Positions 24,401 through 33,400 of a stretch of DNA of 64,000 nucleotides are shown here, piece by piece. The DNA comes from Planctomycetaceae bacterium (GTDB taxonomy: Bacteria > Planctomycetota > Planctomycetia > Pirellulales > Pirellulaceae), in contig JAIYDN010000008.1 of the NCBI GenBank assembly GCA_027487485.1, positions 1-64,000 on the forward strand, in the 5' to 3' direction. Numbering within the stretch: position 1 is the first letter of the stretch; each line of letters begins with the position of its first letter. A program made the translations under genes and the position numbers. The notes below the pieces were generated by a model, which saw only the letters and a list, made by a program, of their open reading frames with translations, searched no databases and was not told the DNA's origin.

Positions 24401-27400
24401 TCGGGCAATCCACCACCGATCATTCCATCGCGCGTTGTCAGTCCGAGAGCCCAGTCCAAAGTTAGATCCGCGGTGATGTTTGGCAAGCTGGACGAGCTTA
24501 CATCCGCCCTCAGCCGCAGATCGGCATACGCTTCGGTGGTGATCCCCGCGTTGAAGAGTGTTTTGGGTGAATTCTGTCTTATCTCAGCAAACGACAAACG
24601 ATTTCTGGCGTCGCCGTCTGGATTAACAATGTCGACGAAGAGATTGCCCGATAGCCCTGTTCCCTTCGATAACCGACCGTTATTGTCCGCATCCGTCTCT
24701 GTCAGAACATCGTTGGTATCCCCGTCGCGGTTGTAATCGAATCCATCGATGGCTTCATTGAGAACCGGCGCATCGACGCCATTGTTAAGTATCCCGTCGC
24801 GGTTGTAGTCTTCGATCGGGTTGCTCGTGGCCGAGACATTCAGGATAAACAGCTTTCCAGAGAGGCTCGTTCCTGGCTTCAGGATCACGTCCAACGACAC
24901 GCCCAACTCGGTTGAACCCGCAGCTGGAATGCCATCGGTGTAGGTCGCATTTGGTTTTAGTTGGAAGTAGAAACCGTTTTGAAGACTAACACCAAACCCA
25001 AAACTAAAATCGTAACCGAAGCGGAGCTGCACGCCTCCTTGAGTCGCCAATTCGAACGCAACCGCATCGACTCCGAGATCGAAGCTTGCGTCAATGGTAT
25101 CACTACCTGCAATCCGAAGGTTGATTCCGAATTCAGCCTCTGCAATCGGAGTTGCCAACGTCGGGATGGAAACCTCGACATCGCGTTGATCGGCGACCTC
25201 GACGTCGTTGCCAACAGTGGGGTCGTCATGGAAGAGCGGGTTGAGTTTCAGGATGTTCAAACCAGCAGGACCGATCGAGCTGAAGATCGATTGTTGCACC
25301 GAAGCCCGGACCGCATCGATCGATCCATTCGCTGAGCTGACTACCGAATCCAATTGATTGATCATCGTACGCAGCTTCCCAACGAAGCTACCTGTCATGT
25401 CAACGCCACTTCCAATCAATGGCAGTTTTTCAAGCAAATCGGTCTTCAAGCCCGATTCGATCATCGACAAAATAGCTTTCACGCCACTGATCAGCTGTGT
25501 CAGGCTCAACTTGGATGGATCGGTCAATGAGGCGATGTAGTTCTTGACCCCATCGAAGTTGACATCGACTTCCGTTGGCTGATTGAGGCTAACAACGACC
25601 GCAACGGCGTTAGGAACGTTGACACCCGCAAAGTTACCGCTGAGCGAAGCCGTTGCGATGCCGTTGAGAGTGAAGTCGAATTTGTTCGCAGTCGGAGTCG
25701 ATGTCGCAAAGACTTGCGAGAATGGAATCCCGCCGATCGTGTTGCCATCGGCGGTCTTGCCAAGGTTCGTCAGGAATGGATCGATCGTGAAAGTAGCACT
25801 CGCAGGGGCACTTGCAATAGGCGTATACTCGACTCGCGTCGTGGAGGTGGTTGGGTTTTTGAAGGTGATGACTGGTGGGTTGGCGCTGCTCACGGAATAA
25901 TCGACGTCGGCAGGTGTCGTCGTAGCGCCGCGTGTCAGTGTTGTTTCCCAGGTTCCGCCCGATGTATAGGCTCCATTTCCTTCTCTCCGACCAGTCAAAC
26001 CGACATCGGTAAAAAGGCTAAACGTGGTGGGCGTCAAGACATCCACAAAATAGGTGCCGTTGGCATTGGTGTTTCCAAGAACTCCCTCGATCACAACCTG
26101 TTGGGAATCACGCAATCCGTGAGGCAGGGTGGTGGTAATCACGATCGGATTCGCGTTCGTAGCCCCACTCAAGCTGCCGCTGCGAACAACTTGAACCGAT
26201 GTGTCGACCGGTGTTGTAGCCAGAGTGAAGGCCGACTGGCCAGATGCAATGTTTTGATTCGTCCCAGAGGTCAGCGAACTAGTCCCCGACGCCAACGAAT
26301 ACTCTACCCGAGTTGACGCAACGACTGGATTCTTGAAGGTGATGACCGGGGGATTGGCGGTGTTGATCGTGTAATCCACGTTCGCTGAAGTGATCGTCGT
26401 TCCACGCGTCAATACAACGGTCCAAGTTCCACCGCTCGCGTAAGGCGCATTGCCTGATTTGGCTTGTGTTAACGCTTTGTCTGTGAAGAGTGCAAAGGTC
26501 GTGGTAGAAAGAACTTTGACAAAGTAGCTACCGTTGGCGCTCGTGTTGCCTAATACGCCATCGATGGTAACCGACTGTCCATCGCGGAGTCCATGAGCCA
26601 CCGCACTTGTGATCTCGATAGAACCTGGATTCGTTGCTCCGCTGATGGCACCACTGCGCGTAACCACGACCAGATTGTCGGTCGGAGCATCCGCGAGCGT
26701 GAATGTCGAACCACTTGTTGCGTTAGCAGGAACGTTTTGCAACTTCGAGCCCTTCAACTGCAGCTTGCCGCTCAAACCACCACTGATGCCCGCAATGCCC
26801 GCTTGAGCGCTGACGGTCGAGTCGATGGCGGTTGTCAACTGAACACCGGTTGTGCTAAGCAAATACGGAGTGAAGGTTCCGAACCGGAATCCAAAATCGA
26901 GATCGAGATGTCCTCCGACCGTTACGGCGATATCACCACCTGTGGTAACATCGATCGGCCCCAGGTCGGGCAAATTGAAATCGAATCCATACGACTTAGT
27001 CACTGTCTTGTCGATATCGATCTTGACGATGGCGGTAGCTTGGAAGCCAGCCGCAACCGCATCTGCATCTTGGAAATCGATGGTCAGATTGAACGCATTC
27101 GCTGGCAAGTTCAATTGCTTTTTGATGGCGTCGCCGATGATCTTGCCTAGACTGCTGCGCGAGGCGATTGAATCTTGGATCTCGCCGACCTTGGCAAGCA
27201 GTGCGACTTGCCCTGGGGTTGTGACGGGGATACTGGCTACCGTGTTTCGTAAACGAGTCGCAGCGGCTACCAATTGACCTGTCGACACAAAGGTCAACTG
27301 CTGGACTTCGGAAGTTGTACCAACAACGCCTTGCGTGAGTGTTCGCGACTGAACGGTCAAGCCTGTACGGCTAGTTCCCTTGAGGTCATCTACGTTTCCT

Positions 27401-30400
27401 CGCGATGCTTCAAACGTAACCGTGTAAGGTCCGCTCTTGGAACCCGTTACACTCTTTACGACCCCCGCCCCGAAAACTCGAGTCAGTTCATCGAAGACAT
27501 CGGCAGCCGATGCATCTAGTGGAATATCCGCCGGAGTCACACCGTTAGGCGTCGGGGCTTGGGCCAAGCTGACTTGATAGGCATGGTTCGGATTAGCGGC
27601 CGACTTGACGCCAGCAATCTGGTCCCTCACAGCATCGTTTTGCGACGGAGTTCCTGCAAGTCGCGTGAAGATAGCTTCCAGTTCCAAAATCTTGGCGTTG
27701 AGCAGCGTTAAGTCAGGAGCCTTGAGCAGTTCTTCGGCCGCCTTCGACAATCCTCCAACAATATCGAGAATGTCATTGGGGGTTTTATTAATGACGGGGA
27801 TCGGAGTATTGAGTCCCGAGATGTCGCTGCTTTGCAACAACTCGACGACGCGTTGAATGACACCTACCAAATCAGCGAACGAAAAGTTCTTGAAGCTCTC
27901 CAGCGCAGCTTGGAAATTCGTTACGCCGTAGGTCAACGTCGGTTTGTTGAACCCGCTGCCGCTCAGGGTCATGCCGATACTCATCGGGGTGGCTCCCCCT
28001 TGTTGAAATGCAGTTGGCAAGAAGACCAAAGCGGTGCCGTCGATGGGTAGATTTGCAGTTCCACCGTAGGTAAAGCTTGGCGTAATGGCTGTCTTCAAAC
28101 CCGCCAATGAGAAATCACCGAGGCGAAGTTTGCCATCAAGCGCTTCGTTGGCTAGAGTCTCCGGATCATCGATGTCCACCAGACTGACCGATGCATTGGC
28201 GGTGAAGTTGAGCACACCGTTCTTGATGCCCAAATCAAGAATCCCCAGCGACGCAATCAAGTTGATATCGGTCGAGTTGATAACAACGTTCGCGTAGGCG
28301 CTGCTACCCGATGCAAGTACATAGAACTGTTCCGTCGTCAGCCGTCGCATTAGGGGCGCCCCATCGATGATCGTTCCATCTTTGGCATCATTGGCAGGTG
28401 TGTTCGGATCATCATCGGCGGTAATGGCCTCGCCTATGATGCCTAAAAGCGTGCCGATCGGGCTGACACCATTGTTATCTCCGACGGCGGATACTCGGAA
28501 TGTGTTGTTGCCCGATCGAGTCGTCTTGTCCTTTAACTGAATCCTGTCCTCCACGAACAGGACTTCTAGTACGTCTGAACCGCCCACAGCATCTTCGATT
28601 CGTGATTTAATATCTCCAAGCGTTTCTGCGAAAAATGGGGCGATTCCAGCGGGCTTGGTGTCCAGATCGACATTGAATGACTGTCCGTTCCGCAGCCTAA
28701 TATTCAAATCCGAAATGCTGCTCCTTTGATTTGGATTTGTTGCAAATCCGAGAAACGGTGAGGATGCACTGTTGATCGTTAGTCCATTGATGTTGCTAGC
28801 GTTCGCCAACAAATAGAGCCTGCCGTCGGTGGTTGCTTGAACTTCGATGGGGGGAATGTCGTTGACAACGGGCAAGCCTGCAATCGAGAGAGCTTTCAGC
28901 GCATCGGTTAGATCTTGAGCTAAGTCGCTAAGACTGGTGTTATCACCAACTTTTGCTGCGGGAACGGTGACGCTAACATTGGTCACAGTGCCGCCAAACT
29001 GATTAACAGCAATACTGAGGGTCAGGTCGGTTGCAGGACTGTTCTTGCCGCTCGAGTTGACGGCAGATCCAAACATACCCACTTTGAACTGAGCTCCGCG
29101 ACCCTGGTTCAGCGTGCTGAGTAAGGTTGAAGCAGACACAGTTCCCGAACCAATCGGATCGAGATCGACCCCCACAGTCAGGTTCACACCCGCGTTGGCG
29201 GTGAAACTCGCCGCCGCTCCGCCCGCTACGCTTAACTGCGCAAAGCCAACGTTCAAACCTGCGTCAAAGTTCAAGTCAACCGACTTGGTGAACTGAGTCC
29301 CGAGATTGATATTGAACTGAACCGAACGAGTTGTATTGGTCGCAACGTCGGCTGGTATGTAATTGAGCGAAGCAGTTGCTAAAGTCTGGCCTGCAAACTG
29401 AGCTTGGATCATACCATTGATCACATGCACTAAGTCCTGAACCGTGTTGGCGCGGAACGATGGACTGGCCAGCATTCCATCGCGGAAGCCAATGACATTA
29501 CCCGTTTGTACGGTCGAATCGCCCAGGCCTAATTCAGTTCGAGCGGTGTTGGCATCTTTGGTTTGGCCCGCAGTGAAGCCAAGGATCGTGCCACCATGGA
29601 TGGTGACCGATTGCGTAGCGCTGTCGATCGCGAAAATGCGAAGTAACGTCCCTTCGAGTCGTGCCCGAAGCTTTTGATTAAGCTTTCCGCCACCAAAATT
29701 CGTGTTCGCAAAGGCTGCATTCACGCTGGCCAGCATATCGCTTGGCTGGCCGTTGTTTTGTGTGGACGCTGCTGTGATCGGCACCACGACGGTTGTACTA
29801 TCGATCGCGATGCTCAAGTTCAAGTCGGTCGTCAGTTGCGTTGGCAAGTCATTTGCTGCAGTCACTTGGACCGTGCTCAATTCAAGCGAAATTCCTGCCG
29901 TCGGGTCGGTCGTTCGAATAGCCAACTTGTTCGCATTGGTGGTTCCAAACAAGGCGATCGAGCGATTGGACGTAACATCCGGTAAATTGGTAGGAGTCGT
30001 CAACGAATCGGGGAGGATCCTGAACGTCAGCGTATTGAGCGTCATCTGATCGACACTGGCCTTTTGATATCGCCCCGAAGTGTCCCGATACTCGATCACA
30101 TCGCCAACGCGAAGCCCCAGGTTGTAGAGGTTAACGTTAGCGGGTAAGGCTGCAACCCAGCGTTCGAAACCAGCTGGCAACGTTTGAACGAAGTTCGGAA
30201 TCGCAGCAGTTACCTTGGTTAGCGAACTGATCTGTGCACCAGAATAAGGCAACTGACGCTCCGCGATGAGCTTGGAACCGAAGCCTTGCGCAACGAGAGC
30301 CGCATTGATATCGGCGTACAAGTCATCGATCGACGTGTTGGTCGAGGTGCTTGCAGCTGGAATCGTGATAAACGAGGGCTCGCTCCCCTCGATGCGAATC

Positions 30401-33400
30401 GCAAAGGTTGCGTCGCTCGATAGTCGGCCATTGGTGACCGAAATATCATTCGTGCCGACCAGCTTAGGATTGAAGTACAACTGACGCGCAAAGTTCTGCG
30501 TCGTCTTGCTAAAGTCAATGATGCCGCTGATCGCGTCCTTGACGAACGGAATCCCCTCTGGAACATCCAGCTTGCTTGCGATGTTCTGGACCGAGGTGCC
30601 CAACTGGACAAACATCGTCGCGATTGCTTCAGGTGTCAGCGATTCGGTCGTGCCGATCGTGTTGTCAATATAGATCTTGTTGAAGAGCGTGCCGAGTTCG
30701 GCGAGCGACGCGAATTGGGCAGGAGCTCGCGTCGTTGTCACTATTGGATTGGTGACATTTGTGGAGAAGATGGTGACTTGGCCTGGAATTGCGGCGCCTG
30801 CAACTTCGGGCCTGATCGACAATCCATCGATGTCGAACGAACCGAAGAAGGCCGGTTGGAACGAGGTTAGTAAGTTTGCAGGAGTCGTCAGCTCGGTGAG
30901 GGTGGCACGCTGATTGGCGTTGCCCGCCGTCCCTGGGTCCTTAATGTTGATTCCAAAGACCGTATCGAACTTCACTCCATTGTTAGCGGTGACTACCGCT
31001 GGATCTTCACCTAGCACGACACTAAAGAAGCCAAGATTGGCGCGCGCTTGCGGATCATCCAATTGGGCGGAGATCGCGACGCTTATCTCTGGAGTTACAT
31101 CGTCGATGATCATCACGCGATCCCCTAACGGAATGGGAGACGCAGGCAGTACCGGGTTCGGATTCAGATCGATGACGATTGGCAGTCGAATGGTCGGGGC
31201 CGCGTTTACCAAGAAGTTGCCGGAAGCATTGAACTCAAGCCCTGCGATTTGGTTACCAAAATCGAGCTTGGTCACATATTGAATAGGTCTCGGAGAAAAC
31301 GTTGGGATCAACGTCATCAACTTGGTCGTGTTGTCGTAAGAAACCGCTCCAAGCCCCGTGAACGAGATTCCCAGCGGTTCGGCCAGTTCGTTGAACAGTT
31401 GCGCTAACGAAGGTGCAACGACGCCGGGTTTGTTGTAGTTGACCAGCGCTGCTTTCAGGTTATCCCCCAAAGTGCCGCCGACTTGGAAGGTGAGCGATGG
31501 GGTAGCCACGTTCGGCGAATCAGACCGCGTTTCGGCATATCGGATCGTGACAACTTCACCAACCACGCTATCGATCGTCCCTTCATAGAACTCGCCGCTG
31601 GTAGCCAAGAAGCGCATCTTGTCCTCGGGCTTGATGCCGACCGATGCTGCCGATTTACCACCCAAGTTGAGCTGAGTGGTAAAGCGTTTGAAGCCGCCTG
31701 ATGTTGCTGGGCCCGTGATCGAAATAATTTGCGAGCGATCGAATGTTCGCGGTTCGGCTTGTGTCGAGAGAAGCTCGCCAACGGTCTTGTTAAGCAGTGG
31801 AATTTTGGTCGAAAGGGCACTGCTGCCAGTGGCGTTGTTGAGCCAAGTGGCAAGCCCTAACAGGCCATTGACCAAAGCTTCGGAGGACAAATTCAGTAGC
31901 AGAGGGGCCACGTTCAGCGTAAAGCTGGGGGCGGATGTGTCGAACAGATTCGTGTCAACTACTTGGACGCTTGGCAACGTCGATGAACCGACGACCAAGT
32001 TAGCACCGTACAGACTGGCATTGAACGCAAAGTCAAGATCCAAAGAACCTCGCGGTGTCACTGTGATTCGATCCCTGATCGGCAGGGTTGTGTTGGCAAT
32101 TGCGATCGTGGCTCCCGCATTCACCAGCAGTTTGGTCGCCGTGATCGTGCCACCAACTGTTCCATTTCCGATCGAGAAACCGAGCGTCGAACCGTTTCCT
32201 GCAATAGCCGAATTGAGATTGAATCGATTGAGGGTGAAGAACGGATCGACTCCAGTGGCTTGGCTGAGTCCCACTCCGAACTGCATCGCTAGGTCGACCG
32301 TGGTGGCGACATTGACTTTGGCATTTGCGTTGAAATTGACGCCGATGTTATTCCATTGGGAACCTAGCGTATCGAGCTTCAAATCCACTGCCTTGGTGAA
32401 ATTGCCGTCCACTACCAAGTCAAACAGCAACCTGTTGGTTGCCAAATCGACCCCTCCCTTGATCGAGATCGGTGATTCGCCAGCCGTTCCCTTCTTGAAC
32501 AGCGACTTGGTCACCTCATCGATCTTCGCGGCCAGGGCATTCTTGAGCCCGAACGCGGTTGGCTTCTTTCCAACGTTCGCTGGATTGTAGACTAGGCTGG
32601 TTGGATCGAAGCTTCCAAAGTATTCCTCAGCAGCCTTTTCGAGTTTAATGAGATCGCCCCAGCGACGTTGCGTGGTGCTGCCGGGTTCGTTGAGGATGCC
32701 GTTGAGGGATCGGCCGATGCCCGGAATCTCTTGATTAAGAGCATTAGTGTTGGAAACATTGTCGGCCGCTGAATCGAGCGATGCGAGCAACGTCAAGACT
32801 TGGTCTTGCAGAGCAGAGCCCAGATCAATGTCCACAATCACGTCGGGCGTGCCAGCAAACAGGTTTTGCGACGAGGCGGTGATGACCGGTCTGCCGAAAG
32901 TGGCCAGATTGAATTGAGTGGCCGTGTTCGTAATGTTCAACGGAAGCTTCAGATCCAACGCAGCCGTTGGAGTGATCGAAACCATGTTCGTGAACTGAGG
33001 CAGACCGTTTACGATCTGTTGGAACGTGACATGATTTTCGCCGGTTGGGTTCTTGATGGTAACAGCGGCGTTTGCAGCCAGACTAAAGCTGCCGTTTTCG
33101 ATCGCTGCGTTGAGAGTTCCGAGGGTTACGTTGGCATTGAGATTCGGGATCGAGCCCGATGCTCCCATCACCAAATTGAGATCGCGAACGAAAAGGCCGT
33201 TGGCGTAATCATCTCCTTGAAGCATGTCCAGTCCGAGAATACCTGATAAGGTCAAGTTGCCGGTGAGTGTGTAGTTTCCGTTGACGCCCAGCGAACCAAA
33301 GCCGCTTCCCAGGTTCAATGCCCCGGTTGCCGTTGGCACTCCCCCGACGAAACTGGCTGCGTTAAAGTTGAAGCTGATGGCTTTCTCCGTTCCCGAATCC

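Noticed and set aside
31676-32590. 304-codon open frame on the plus strand
   Set aside because: Antisense shadow of the giant gene, whose own frame is well supported here.
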